Of a stretch of DNA of 64,000 nt, positions 25,731-34,371 are shown piece by piece. Position numbers and translations under genes: made by a program. The notes below the pieces were generated by a model. The model ran no database searches. It was not told where the DNA came from and was given only the letters and a program-made list of their open reading frames with translations. The stretch comes from Polyangiaceae bacterium (GTDB lineage Bacteria; Myxococcota_A; Polyangia; Polyangiales; Polyangiaceae): contig JAJDAH010000238.1 of NCBI GenBank assembly GCA_029261965.1, positions 20,453-84,452 on the forward strand, given 5' to 3'. The first letter of the stretch is position 1; each line of letters opens with the position of its first letter.

Positions 25731-26405
25731 ATGACCGAAAAGCGACACGAGATGAGGTACCCGGGGGAGTCCGACGAATATCGCGCCAAGCGCAACGAGC
25801 TGCTCGAAGCGGAGATCGCGCTTCGGCAACAGGTCGAGGATCTCGCCAAGCTACGACGCGAGCTACCGGACGGTGGTGCGCTCGCCGAGGACTACGTCTT
25901 CGAAGGCGTGGACGACGGAAAGAAAACCAAGCTCTCCGAACTCTTCAGTGACGGGAAGGATTCTCTCATCGTCTACAGCTTCATGTACGGACCGGACATG
26001 AAAGCGGCATGCCCCGCGTGCACGTCGTTTCTCGACGGTGCGGACGCCTACTCGAGGCACGTCACGCAGAGAACCAATCTCGTCGTCGCCGCCAAGTCGC
26101 CCCCGGAACGAATTCGCCGATGGAAGACCGAACGAGGCTGGAACCGACTGCGCATGCTCTCGTCCGCCGGCAACACCTACAACTCGGACTACTTCGCGGA
26201 GACTCCCGACGGCGAGCAGATCCCGGCCTGCAACGTGTTCCGACGAACGTCGAAAGGCATCGTGCACTTCTGGGGCGCCGAGCTGCTCTACGCCAAGCTC
26301 GACGGGCACCCCCGGCACGTCGACTCGCTCTGGCCCGTTTGGAGCTACTTCGACATCCTGCCCGAAGGCCGCGGCGACTTCTTCCCGAAGCTCAGCTACG
26401 GATGA
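25731..26405 (+). CDS. DUF899 family thioredoxin-like protein
   Basis: The 224-residue soluble protein matches the DUF899 pattern: an N-terminal helix with YRAKRNELLEAEIALRQQVEDLAKLRRELP, then YVFEG, LIVYSFMYGPDM...CPACTSFLDG and a C-terminal WPVWSYFDILPEGRGDF. The CPAC pair resembles a thioredoxin-type CxxC. The family is thought to be thioredoxin-like but its activity is not established. ATG 25731 matches the family N-terminus. It is downstream of a broken ArsR gene and its promoter, so its ArsR-dependent control may have been lost. Confidence 0.88.
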   Translation: MTEKRHEMRYPGESDEYRAKRNELLEAEIALRQQVEDLAKLRRELPDGGALAEDYVFEGVDDGKKTKLSELFSDGKDSLIVYSFMYGPDMKAACPACTSFLDGADAYSRHVTQRTNLVVAAKSPPERIRRWKTERGWNRLRMLSSAGNTYNSDYFAETPDGEQIPACNVFRRTSKGIVHFWGAELLYAKLDGHPRHVDSLWPVWSYFDILPEGRGDFFPKLSYG

Positions 26406-26421
26406 TCGCCGAAGGTGCACA

Positions 26422-26598
26422 CTAGCGGCGCCCCTTGAACCCCATCATTTCTTGCACGACCGATTCGCTCTCTTCGGCGATTTCGGCCTCCTCGGCTGCC
26501 AGCTCGGCGCAGTCCTCGCAGACCTTCTTGCGCTTGCCGTCCACCTTGATGCTCACCAGCTCGTCCGCTTCGTCGCCACAGGCTTTACACGTAGGCAC
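26422..26598 (-). CDS. Small zinc-ribbon protein
   Basis: The 58-residue protein has CxxC...CxxC (CKACGDE and CEDC), 20 residues apart, forming a probable zinc ribbon, then an acidic helical tail (AELAAEEAEIAEESESVVQEMMG). I prefer the GTG at 26598 since the first Cys follows after two residues (VPTCKACG), a common N-terminus for such proteins. Function is unknown, probably a small zinc-binding adaptor. It converges on the DUF899 gene 16 bases away. Confidence 0.7.
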   Translation of the reverse strand: MPTCKACGDEADELVSIKVDGKRKKVCEDCAELAAEEAEIAEESESVVQEMMGFKGRR

Positions 26599-26647
26599 GG
26601 AGGGCCTTTTCGAAGAGACCCCATTGCGTGTCAAGGCACCTCACGGC

Positions 26648-27511
26648 TCAGGCGTGCTCGGCCAAGGGGAACATGCACTCGAAATCCCGGCTCTCGCGGA
26701 CGGCGGCGTTTCTTTCGCTCTCACCGAGTTGCTCGAAATCGTCAGCGGCAGCGTAGCAACCAGGAAGTAGCGACAACTCCCCGGGGGTGCAGATCGCGTG
26801 AACACCGGGGACGGAGAGCGCAAAATGCACGCCGCGGGTGATCGCGTCCGGATCGGTGTGCGGCTCGTACCACGTGCTCGCGAAGCGCTCTCGCTCGCCC
26901 CACGGCCGGCGGGCGACGCTCTTGATGGCCATCACCCCGACGTCGTGTTTCCCGCACTCTTCGAGTAGCGCCTCGGCGTCCTCGCGGTAGCTCGGAATGT
27001 TCCAGAGACCCGGTGACACGGGAAACATGACCGTGTCGAGGTCCCAACGTCGGAGCGCCTCGAGTTGCGCCCGCGGTGTTTCGAGATCGTGACCGGTAAT
27101 TCCGACAAAGCGCGTGAGCCCCTCCTCGCGGGCGCCCAGGATGGTTTCAACCGCGCCGGCTCGTTCGTCGAGCACCGCGACACTCGTCACCGCGTGCAAC
27201 TGGTAGAGGTCGAGGTGATCGGTCCGCAAGAGCTCGAGGGAATGTTCGAGCTGCGCGCGAACACCCTCGGGCTGGCGACGAGTGGTTTTGCAGCCGAGAA
27301 AGATGTCGCTCCGAATGTCGGGGATGAACGGCCCGACGAGCGACTCCGCCTCGCCGTACCGCGGCGCAATGTCGAAATGGTTCACACCGCGTTCGATCGC
27401 CGCTTCGATCGCCGCCTCGGTCTTGCCGGGATCGGCCTGCCAGAAAGCCGCGCAGCCCAGAATCGCCACCGAGCTCTCGTGCTCGGTCCGACCGAGCCGT
27501 CGACGCTTCAC
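26648..27511 (-). CDS. Aldo/keto reductase
   Basis: The 287-residue enzyme shows the AKR TIM-barrel landmarks: GVNHFDIAPRYGEAE with the catalytic Asp and Tyr (FDIAxxYG), DLYQLHAVTSV with the catalytic His region, and FVGITGHD. It should use NAD(P)H to reduce aldehydes or ketones in the cytoplasm. The GTG at 27511 gives the standard N-terminus (KRRRLGRTEHESSVAILGCAAFW). The usual C-terminal NADPH Arg/Ser cluster is not obvious. It is a stand-alone gene with a 297-base gap from the divergent lipoprotein gene. Confidence 0.88.
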   Translation of the reverse strand: MKRRRLGRTEHESSVAILGCAAFWQADPGKTEAAIEAAIERGVNHFDIAPRYGEAESLVGPFIPDIRSDIFLGCKTTRRQPEGVRAQLEHSLELLRTDHLDLYQLHAVTSVAVLDERAGAVETILGAREEGLTRFVGITGHDLETPRAQLEALRRWDLDTVMFPVSPGLWNIPSYREDAEALLEECGKHDVGVMAIKSVARRPWGERERFASTWYEPHTDPDAITRGVHFALSVPGVHAICTPGELSLLPGCYAAADDFEQLGESERNAAVRESRDFECMFPLAEHA

Positions 27512-27808
27512 TTCCTCGAGCTCCGCTTGCCGTTGAACACCGTCGGCGAGCCTACCTTGCTTGGCCCCCCGTCGCGCACACCGAGCCCTCCCCCCACGGA
27601 AAGCCCCGTGGCCCCAATAGCCGAGGGCGGTCCGAAACTCGTGCCCCGGGCGCGTGGCCTTCGCGGTTAGGCGAAGAAATTGCGGGTTCCAGCGCGGGAC
27701 CCACCTCCGGGGAGGTCGCCGAACAATTGCCGTCCCATTCTGGTTGTGCGAAATAGGTGGGGTTCTATGGCGGTGGCGGGAACCGCCCAAAATCCAGGAG
27801 CTCGAGAA
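27512..27808. other. Intergenic region without a gene
   Basis: This 297-base gap between divergent genes contains no credible gene. It holds a short hairpin (ACCTCC-GG-GGAGGT at about 27706-27719) and a Shine-Dalgarno AGGAG before the next ATG. I see no riboswitch architecture. Confidence 0.6.
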
Positions 27809-28444
27809 ATGAAGATGGTCGCGCGCGCAACTACTTTGGTTTCGATTGGTCTCGTGTCGATGGCGATCGCGTGTGGCAGCGACGGCAACGGTGACGACGG
27901 CACGGGCGGGAGCGCCGGAGCGGGGACCGGCGGCAGCGCCGGCGCCGGCACTGGCGGCACGGCCGGAATGGCCGGCAGCGGCGGGGGTGGAACCTCCGGG
28001 GTCGATCCTTCGAAGCAACTCGACGAAGTCACCAACGCCGAAGCGATGACTCTTTGCCAGGAGCTCAGCGACTACAGCGCGATGCAGCTGCCGAGGAGTC
28101 TCACCGATCCGAGCTCCTGCACCGTGGCAGCGCTCACGATTCAGATGAACATGACCGAAGCCGCATGCGATCAAACGGTCACCGATTGCATCGCGGCCGG
28201 CGCGCCGGCTCCGGAGCCACCGGACTGCAGCGCGTTCATGGCCGGTGGCACCTGCACCGCGACGGTCGGTGAAACCGTCGCCTGCACACAAGCGCTCATC
28301 GACGCGACCGCCGCCGCGTTCGCCATGCTGCAGTGCTCGCTCGCGGGCGCGGACGCGACCACCCAGGTCATGAACATTCTCGACATCACGCTGCCCACGG
28401 AGTGCGACACGGTCGAGACGAAGTGCCCCGGCACTTTCATGTAG
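27809..28444 (+). CDS. Gly-linker lipoprotein, unknown
   Basis: The 211-residue product has an SD (AGGAG) before the ATG, a signal peptide ending IACGSDG (Cys about residue 20) and a Gly/Ser/Ala linker. The C-terminal 140 residues contain five or six cysteines and helical segments (DEVTNAEAMTLCQELSDYSAMQL, ALIDATAAAFAMLQCSLAG). No family is recognised; the domain could be a small helical Cys-stabilised fold. It is one of the many species-specific surface proteins here. Confidence 0.8.
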   Translation: MKMVARATTLVSIGLVSMAIACGSDGNGDDGTGGSAGAGTGGSAGAGTGGTAGMAGSGGGGTSGVDPSKQLDEVTNAEAMTLCQELSDYSAMQLPRSLTDPSSCTVAALTIQMNMTEAACDQTVTDCIAAGAPAPEPPDCSAFMAGGTCTATVGETVACTQALIDATAAAFAMLQCSLAGADATTQVMNILDITLPTECDTVETKCPGTFM

Positions 28445-28468
28445 ACCGCTGAAACCAAATTTCGCGGA

Positions 28469-28487
28469 CTGCCCGAGCAATCGGCAG
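28469..28487. terminator. Possible hairpin terminator
   Basis: An imperfect CTGCC(C)GA / TCGGCAG stem with loop GCAA lies 25 bases after the lipoprotein stop and before the DinB promoter. There is no T-run, so this is a weak call. Confidence 0.25.
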
Positions 28488-28498
28488 TGGCGGTAGCG

Positions 28499-28535
28499 TT
28501 GACGCTCGCCCTCGGGACCTGTACATTCGTTCAGT
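28499..28535 (+). promoter_or_regulatory. Sigma70-type promoter overlapped by a LexA box (SOS)
   Basis: TTGACG (28499-28504) and TACATT (28522-28527) are exactly 17 bases apart. The sequence CTGTACATTCGTTCAG at 28519-28534 matches 16 of 17 positions (last base excepted) of the LexA motif known from Myxococcus xanthus, CTRHAMRYBYGTTCAGS. It covers the -10, so LexA would block initiation. The downstream gene is a Y-family polymerase, a classic SOS gene. Confidence 0.7.
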
Positions 28536-28585
28536 GATTGTCGGCGACACGCTCTGGTGTGGGTCTAGAGCGAGCGAGGTGCCGC

Positions 28586-29842
28586 GTGAATGCTCCCCAT
28601 GCCCGGATTTGCTGCCTCGATCTCGACACGTTTTTCGTATCGGTCGAGCGGCTGCTCGACCCGTCGCTCGAAGGAAAGCCCGTCATCGTCGGTGGGCGGC
28701 CCGGCAGTCGCGGTGTCGTCACCGCCTGTAGCTATGAGGTCCGGCCCTTCGGCGTGCGCTCGGGCATGAGTCTCACCAAAGCCGCCGAGCTGACCCCGTG
28801 GGCCGTTTTCCTGCCAACTCGCCACGACACCTACGGCCCCTACTCGAAACGAGTCCGCGAGATCGCGGCGACGTACTGCCCCGTGATCCAGGTGGCGAGC
28901 ATCGACGAGCTCTACATGGACTTCACCGGTTGCGAGAACATGTATCGATCGCCCGGGGACGGCAGCGACGACCACGTCATACTTCGCGTGCTTCGCGAGA
29001 TCACCCGAAGCGTCCGCCAACAGACCGGCCTGCCGTCGAGCATCGGAGCCGGCACGAGCAAAAAAATGGCCAAGGTCGCCAGTGGTCTGGCGAAACCCGC
29101 CGGCGTGCTGCTCGTCCCCGCGGGTCTCGAAGCCCGGGTGCTCTCGGGGCTACCGGTGAGAAAGCTGCCGGGGATAGGGCCGGTCGCCGCTGGCAAGCTG
29201 CATGCGCTGGGCATCGAGACGCTCGGACAAGTGGCCCGGACACCGCTCTCGGCGCTTCGTCGGATCTTCGGCGCCTGGGCGGAGCCCGTCCAAGACGGCG
29301 CTGGCGGTCGAGGTAGCGCCGACCTCAGCCGCGACCGCCCCGCGTTTCAGGAGCACGACCCCGAAGGCGGCATCGTCGGCAGCATCTCGAACGAGCGCAC
29401 GTTCCGTGAAGACGTGCGCGATCCTTCGACCATCGATCGCATGCTTTGCGGTCTGTGCGAACGAGTCTGCTGGCGAGCCAGAAAGCGGGGGGTTCGCGCG
29501 CGCACCGTCACGCTGAAGCTGCGCTACGCCGATTTCCACTCGATCTCGCGCTCCCGAACCATGACGCCGACCTGCTCGGAGCTCGAGCTCTATCCGGTCC
29601 TGAAGGATTTGTACGTGGCCGGAAGAACGCGACGAGTGCCGATCCGTTTGTTGGGGGTGCAACTGTCGAACCTGGGCTTCTTCGACGGCCAGCTCTGCTT
29701 GTTCGGCGACTCTCAGCCACTGCACGAGGGCGTCGACGCCATCCGAGCGCGCTACGGCTTCGACGCGGTCCGCCTGGCCACCGCGAGAGACCCGCGCGAG
29801 GAGAGAGAAGACGGAGCGTCGCGAGGCCGAGCGTCGGGCTGA
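28586..29842 (+). CDS. dinB: Y-family DNA polymerase (Pol IV/DinB type)
   Basis: The 418-residue protein has CCLDLDTFFVSVE with the first catalytic Asp, SIDELYMDFTG with the second Asp-Glu pair, and LPGIGPVAAGKLHALGI (helix-hairpin-helix). The little-finger domain follows. A QLCLF motif near residue 370 resembles the beta-clamp binding box. It is a translesion polymerase acting on stalled replication forks. The start GTG at 28586 has an upstream GAGG. A TTG at 28538 is an alternative. Its LexA box at 28519 predicts SOS induction. The short Arg/Glu-rich tail after the conserved end is not conserved. Confidence 0.93.
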   Translation: MNAPHARICCLDLDTFFVSVERLLDPSLEGKPVIVGGRPGSRGVVTACSYEVRPFGVRSGMSLTKAAELTPWAVFLPTRHDTYGPYSKRVREIAATYCPVIQVASIDELYMDFTGCENMYRSPGDGSDDHVILRVLREITRSVRQQTGLPSSIGAGTSKKMAKVASGLAKPAGVLLVPAGLEARVLSGLPVRKLPGIGPVAAGKLHALGIETLGQVARTPLSALRRIFGAWAEPVQDGAGGRGSADLSRDRPAFQEHDPEGGIVGSISNERTFREDVRDPSTIDRMLCGLCERVCWRARKRGVRARTVTLKLRYADFHSISRSRTMTPTCSELELYPVLKDLYVAGRTRRVPIRLLGVQLSNLGFFDGQLCLFGDSQPLHEGVDAIRARYGFDAVRLATARDPREEREDGASRGRASG

Positions 29843-29965
29843 CCCGGCGGACTCGTATCTTTGTCCATGAGAGAAGAGAGGACGGAGTCGACGAGGCGGC
29901 TTCCACCGCACCCAAATCCCGAAATGGGCAGGAGTTGCTGTAGGCTGCTCGGCAGGAGGTTGCGC

Positions 29966-31036
29966 ATGAAGGGGCTTTACTTCGGGGTCATGGCAACGGC
30001 GTTGGCGAGCACGGCGTTGGCGGTAGCGGCGTGCGGAGGCGGCTCGAGCACGTCCGACGGTGCGGACGGAAGCTCCGGCCAGAGTGGTGGGAGCAGCACG
30101 GGCGGCTCGGGAGGAGGGACCAGCGCTGGTGGCACTGGCGGTAGCTCGGCGTCAGGCGGAAGCACCTCGACCGGCGGGACCGCGGGAACTGGAGGCTCGG
30201 CTGGTGGCGGTACCGGCGGCGCGGCGGCGACCGGAGGCTCGGCAGGTGCGGCGACCGGTGGTGCCGCGGGTGCAAACGGCGGCTCGGCAGGCATGGGCAC
30301 CGGCGGCAGCGCCGGCGGCGGAAACAACTGCCTCGTCGATTGTGCCAATCGCGGCCTCAGATGCTGCGGCGACCGATGCGTCAACCCGGGCAACGACGTC
30401 GACAACTGCGGCCGGTGCGGCAACGAATGCACCGGACGCTTTCCGTTCTGCGACGCGGGAACCTGCGGAGCTCCGACGTGCAGCGCCGGCACCACCTGTG
30501 GGGGTAACGAGCAATGCTGCGGCGGCGACTGCTGCACCACCGGTGAGCTGTGCTGCGACGTGCCCGGCGGTCCCGTCGGCGGGTTGCCTCGGTGCATGCC
30601 CCCAGTCATGGGCACGTGCCCGCAAGGTTGTCCGAACTGTCCGTGCGCGTCCCCGTCGACCCCCATCGCGACTCCAGACGGCGAGCGGCCCATCTCGGAG
30701 ATTTCTCCTGGCGATTTGGTCTACAGCGTCGAGGGCGAGGGCATCGAAGCCGTACCGGTGGCGCAGGTTCAAAAGAACCCCGTGTCCGGCCACTACGTCT
30801 TGCGGGTGAAGCTCGCGAGCGGCGTCACTTTGGAAATCACGGGCGCTCACCCCCTGGCAGACGGTCGCCCACTCAGCTCGCTGAGCGTTGGCAACGAACT
30901 CGACGGCGTCGTCGTGCTTGATATCGAGCAAGTGCCGTACCAGCACGATTTCACCTACGACATCCTCCCCGCCTCGGACACCGGCACTTATTTCGCCGGC
31001 GGTGTGCGAATCGGCAGCACGATGAGCCACCGCTGA
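29966..31036 (+). CDS. Gly-linker lipoprotein with Cys-rich region and C-terminal Hint domain
   Basis: The 356-residue product starts MKGLYFGVMATALAS with lipobox AVAAC and an AGGAGG Shine-Dalgarno before the ATG. About 90 residues of Gly/Ser/Thr repeats are followed by a Cys-rich part (CLVDCANRGLRCCGDRC, CCGGDCC). The C-terminal ~130 residues form a Hint (hedgehog/intein) domain: CPCASPSTPIATPDGERPISEI begins with the block A-type Cys-Ser-like start, ITGAHPLADG is the TxxH-type block B and YDILPASDTGTYFAGG is the C-terminal block. Hint domains self-cleave by N-S acyl shift. It may release or modify the surface part. The nucleophile is probably the second Cys of CPC. Confidence 0.82.
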   Translation: MKGLYFGVMATALASTALAVAACGGGSSTSDGADGSSGQSGGSSTGGSGGGTSAGGTGGSSASGGSTSTGGTAGTGGSAGGGTGGAAATGGSAGAATGGAAGANGGSAGMGTGGSAGGGNNCLVDCANRGLRCCGDRCVNPGNDVDNCGRCGNECTGRFPFCDAGTCGAPTCSAGTTCGGNEQCCGGDCCTTGELCCDVPGGPVGGLPRCMPPVMGTCPQGCPNCPCASPSTPIATPDGERPISEISPGDLVYSVEGEGIEAVPVAQVQKNPVSGHYVLRVKLASGVTLEITGAHPLADGRPLSSLSVGNELDGVVVLDIEQVPYQHDFTYDILPASDTGTYFAGGVRIGSTMSHR

Positions 31037-31052
31037 GGAGGGCTGCTCGGCC

Positions 31053-31310
31053 TCAAGCGGGAGTGCGAGTGGTCAACTGGTCGACCGCATGCACCGGCGG
31101 GGCGTCCCCGGTCATGAGGTGCGTGATCGCCCCGTAGACCAGTCGCTGGCTTTCGACCATGTTCTTGCCCTCGAAAGCCGGCGAGATCACCCGGATGACG
31201 TAGTGGCCGCCTCCGCCGCTCACTTCCACTTGCGCGGAATCGATGGCCGATTCGATGGCCTGCTGGATCGCATCGGGAACGGAGCCTTGAAAATCGGTGG
31301 GGTGAGACAT
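31053..31310 (-). CDS. bolA: BolA-family protein
   Basis: The 85-residue protein has the BolA fold pattern: VEVSGGGGHYVIRVISPAFEGKNMVESQRLVYGAITHLMTGD, including the SPAFEGKxxxxxxRxVYxA block, and an HAVDQL tail with the conserved His. BolA proteins bind monothiol glutaredoxins and help with Fe-S and iron status. An AGGAG site precedes the ATG at 31310. It converges on the Hint lipoprotein with 16 bases between stops. A 32-bp perfect palindrome lies 50 bases upstream. Confidence 0.9.
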   Translation of the reverse strand: MSHPTDFQGSVPDAIQQAIESAIDSAQVEVSGGGGHYVIRVISPAFEGKNMVESQRLVYGAITHLMTGDAPPVHAVDQLTTRTPA

Positions 31311-31360
31311 GCCCGCTCCTTATAGGGGATCCGATTCAGCCGAACCAGCGAGGCCATGGC

Positions 31361-31392
31361 CTTCGACCCGAGTACATGTACTCGGGTCGAAG
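31361..31392. repeat. Perfect 32-bp palindrome
   Basis: The 16-base arm CTTCGACCCGAGTACA at 31361-31376 is followed directly by its exact reverse complement at 31377-31392, with no loop. It is in the intergenic region between divergent bolA and the Sel1 gene. It may be a regulator site or a cruciform; no family is known to me for it. Confidence 0.9.
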
Positions 31393-31488
31393 ATCCAGCG
31401 GCATGCACGCTCAGAAATCTCGGACCAAAGGGCGACGAGCCTTCGACGATTGACTCGTGAGCGTCCTTCGTAAGATCCTTCCAGGCCT

Positions 31489-34353
31489 ATGTTCATCGAC
31501 GACGCGCGCAAATCGCTGGGATGGGGATTCGGGTTGGCAATCGTAGCGTTCACCCAGGTGGCGTGCGGGCCGGGTGGCGTCGCGGACGGGATCCGGGAGC
31601 CACCTCCAACCGGCGAAGAAGCCATGGATGGTTGGAAGTGCGAGTCCAAAGAGGACGTCAAAAACGCGGCGGAGCCGCTCGTCGTCGATTGGCCCGGAGG
31701 CATGCGCGGCAAGCTCGAGACGCGGATGACCAAGGGCGTGGCGGTGGTCAAGTACGACTGCGAAACCATCGAGCTACTGGAAGACTGCACCGCCGGTGGG
31801 ACCTACGGGTACATGGGCATGACCACCAAAGAAGAAATGGTCCGCCTCAAGTCCGCCGACGAGGTCAAAGCCAACTTGCCGCTCAGCGGCCTGTCGATCG
31901 TGGCGAAAATCGGCGCAGAAATGCAGCGCGACACCTCGCTCGACATCGCCACCGTCATGGTCGGTCGCCGACGCACCACGGTGCAGGAGGTTCGACCCGA
32001 ACAGCTCGATGGTCGATGCGACGGGGCGAGTCACTTCGTTCGCGGCGCGATGGTCGGCGCCTTCGTCATGAAGAGCGGTTCGAAGGCCAAAGTCGAAACC
32101 GTCGCTCAGGTTTTCGGAGCCGGAGCTTCGGCGGGAAGTGCCGCGTCGAAGATTAGCCGGACTCAAGATGGCTACGCCGACAAGTGCAAGGCCAGCTCTC
32201 CGGACTCCTCCGAGCCACCGGGGCAGTGCGGCGCGCTCATTCGGCTCGAGCTCACGCCGATCCGCAGCCTCCAGGACGAGCTCGCGGGCAACGGTGAGGG
32301 TGGAGGCGGCTGCCCTGCCGGCCTGGTGCGCGTTTCGGGCAAGTGCACGAAGGCAACGAAGCGCGTCGCCTACGAATGCAAGACAAACGACCCCATCGAT
32401 TGCGGGCGCCAGTGCGACGCCGGGGATATGGCAAGCTGCGTGCACCTGTCGGTCATGTACGCCGCGGGCAAGCAGCTTCAAACCGATCACAAGAAAGCCG
32501 TCGCCTACGCGAAGCAGAGCTGCCAGGCGGGATTCGCCGGCGGTTGCAACGCCCTCGGTCGGGCCGCCGACTACGGAAACGGAATCAAACGCGACCCGCA
32601 AAACGCGTTCCGGCACTACAAGATCGCGTGCGACGGCGGCGATCCCGACGGTTGCGTGGCCATGGGGCTCGCGCTTCGTGACGGACGCGGCATTCCGCGT
32701 GACTACAAACGCGCGAAACGAATCCTCAACCGCGCGTGCGAAGGCGGCGAGCCGTCCGGCTGCAGCGCCCTCGGCGAGATGTACCACAAGGGCCAGGGGC
32801 CCGAGATCCAGGAGATGGACCCGAAGGAACGTGGACTCGTCGCCGTCCAGCTCTACCAGCGCTCGGCCGCCGGCGACTGGCCGGACGGGTACCGGAATCT
32901 CGCATCGCTCTACACCGACGGGCTGATCCTCGCCCGAGACGACGCCAAGGCGCGCGAACTCTACAACAAGGCGCTGAAGCGCTACCAGGTGCTCTGTGAC
33001 GATAGCGGCGTCGGCCGCGCATGCCACGAAGTCGCCGGCATGTTCCGTCGCGGCGACGGCATTGCGGCGAGCCGCGACAAGGCTGGCGAGTACTACGACC
33101 GCGCCTGCGGCTTCGGCTTCATGGATAGCTGCGTCCGACTCGCGCTCTTCTACAAGAACGGCGAAGGCGGAAAAGCGCGCGACGTCAAGAAGTCCTGGGC
33201 GCTGATCGAGAAGGCGTGCGAGGTCGGCAACGGCTGGGGATGCACCAAGGCCGGCTACTACGCGCAACAAGGCATCGGCCGGAAACTCGACAAGCCCGGA
33301 GCCGCCAAGTTCTACGAAAAAGCCTGCACCCTCGGCGACCCGAGCGGGTGCAACGATTACGGCTGGTGCGCGGGCACCGGATTCGGCATCCCGCGAGATT
33401 TCAAAAAAGCGCGGACGCTCTACATTCGCTCTTGCGACATGGGTAGCCAGTTCGGTTGCTACAACTCCGGCCTGTTTCACAAGAACGGAACCGGTGGGCC
33501 GAGGGACGAAAAGAAGGCCATCGCGTACTACCGGATCGCCTGCAACAAGGGGTATCGGAAGGCCTGCGAGCACCTGGCCGAAATGCTCGACCGCAAGAAC
33601 CCTCGAGAAGCGCTGGCCATTCACGAGCGCGCGTGTGAACAGGGCAGCTCGGCGAGCTGCTATCAGGCTGGGCTAGCCCACCTCAACGCCAAACGGGGCG
33701 TTCGCCGAGACGAGAAGCTCGCCTTCGCGCGCATGCGCAAGAGTTGCGATGGCGGCAACAAGTTGGCCTGTAGCTACGTCGGCGACATGTACCGAAACGG
33801 CATCGGCGTGACCGTCAACCTCTACTCGGCGAAAAAAGTCCTCGAGACCGCATGCCGCAAAGGCGAGTACTACGCCTGCGCGAGCCTCGGCGAGCTCGTG
33901 GAGAACGGGCTCGGTGGGAAGGCCGACGTGAAACGTGCCTTCTCCCTCTACGAAAAGTCCTGTTCCCGTGGGCGCATCAACCTCGGCTGCGTGCACCAGG
34001 GCATGCTCTACGAGACCGGAACCGAAGGCGTGAAGAAGGACAAGAAGAAGGCGCAAGATCTCTACGATCGAGCCTGCAAAAAGAGATCTCCCATCGGCTG
34101 TTTCCTCGCCGACGTCATCCAGAAACGCGGCAAGAAGCTGCCGATGCAGGACAAGCAGATCTTCCGCAAGTTCGAGCGGAGCTGCGCCGCCAAGAAAAAC
34201 GCCGAAGACTGCGCGGCGGTGGCATTCATGTACCTCGTCGGCAAAGGCACGACGATGGATGAGGAAACCGCGGTCGTTTATCTCAAGCGTGGATGCCGCG
34301 GTGGTTTTCAGCCGGCGTGCACCGAGATGCGCACGCGGCTGATCCAAAAGTGA
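31489..34353 (+). CDS. Large Sel1-like repeat (Cys-rich TPR) lipoprotein
   Basis: The 954-residue product has a signal peptide with Cys about residue 26 (FTQVAC). A unique N-terminal 270 residues (containing conserved EVRPEQLDGR, RLELTPIRSL) precede about 17 Sel1-like repeats (residues 300-945) of the pattern AC.GG...GC..LG....G.G...D...A..(Y/F), each with two Cys, as in cysteine-rich Hcp-type proteins. The repeats form a solenoid held by disulfides. It probably serves as a protein-binding surface scaffold. A TTGACT/TAAGAT promoter-like pair (31450-31476) precedes the start. No close operon partner is seen. Confidence 0.92.
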   Translation: MFIDDARKSLGWGFGLAIVAFTQVACGPGGVADGIREPPPTGEEAMDGWKCESKEDVKNAAEPLVVDWPGGMRGKLETRMTKGVAVVKYDCETIELLEDCTAGGTYGYMGMTTKEEMVRLKSADEVKANLPLSGLSIVAKIGAEMQRDTSLDIATVMVGRRRTTVQEVRPEQLDGRCDGASHFVRGAMVGAFVMKSGSKAKVETVAQVFGAGASAGSAASKISRTQDGYADKCKASSPDSSEPPGQCGALIRLELTPIRSLQDELAGNGEGGGGCPAGLVRVSGKCTKATKRVAYECKTNDPIDCGRQCDAGDMASCVHLSVMYAAGKQLQTDHKKAVAYAKQSCQAGFAGGCNALGRAADYGNGIKRDPQNAFRHYKIACDGGDPDGCVAMGLALRDGRGIPRDYKRAKRILNRACEGGEPSGCSALGEMYHKGQGPEIQEMDPKERGLVAVQLYQRSAAGDWPDGYRNLASLYTDGLILARDDAKARELYNKALKRYQVLCDDSGVGRACHEVAGMFRRGDGIAASRDKAGEYYDRACGFGFMDSCVRLALFYKNGEGGKARDVKKSWALIEKACEVGNGWGCTKAGYYAQQGIGRKLDKPGAAKFYEKACTLGDPSGCNDYGWCAGTGFGIPRDFKKARTLYIRSCDMGSQFGCYNSGLFHKNGTGGPRDEKKAIAYYRIACNKGYRKACEHLAEMLDRKNPREALAIHERACEQGSSASCYQAGLAHLNAKRGVRRDEKLAFARMRKSCDGGNKLACSYVGDMYRNGIGVTVNLYSAKKVLETACRKGEYYACASLGELVENGLGGKADVKRAFSLYEKSCSRGRINLGCVHQGMLYETGTEGVKKDKKKAQDLYDRACKKRSPIGCFLADVIQKRGKKLPMQDKQIFRKFERSCAAKKNAEDCAAVAFMYLVGKGTTMDEETAVVYLKRGCRGGFQPACTEMRTRLIQK

Positions 34354-34371
34354 GCTGTGGGCCGCGTCGAC

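Noticed and set aside
27600..27808. Possible riboswitch before the lipoprotein at 27809
   Set aside because: Only a small hairpin is visible; no conserved riboswitch core.
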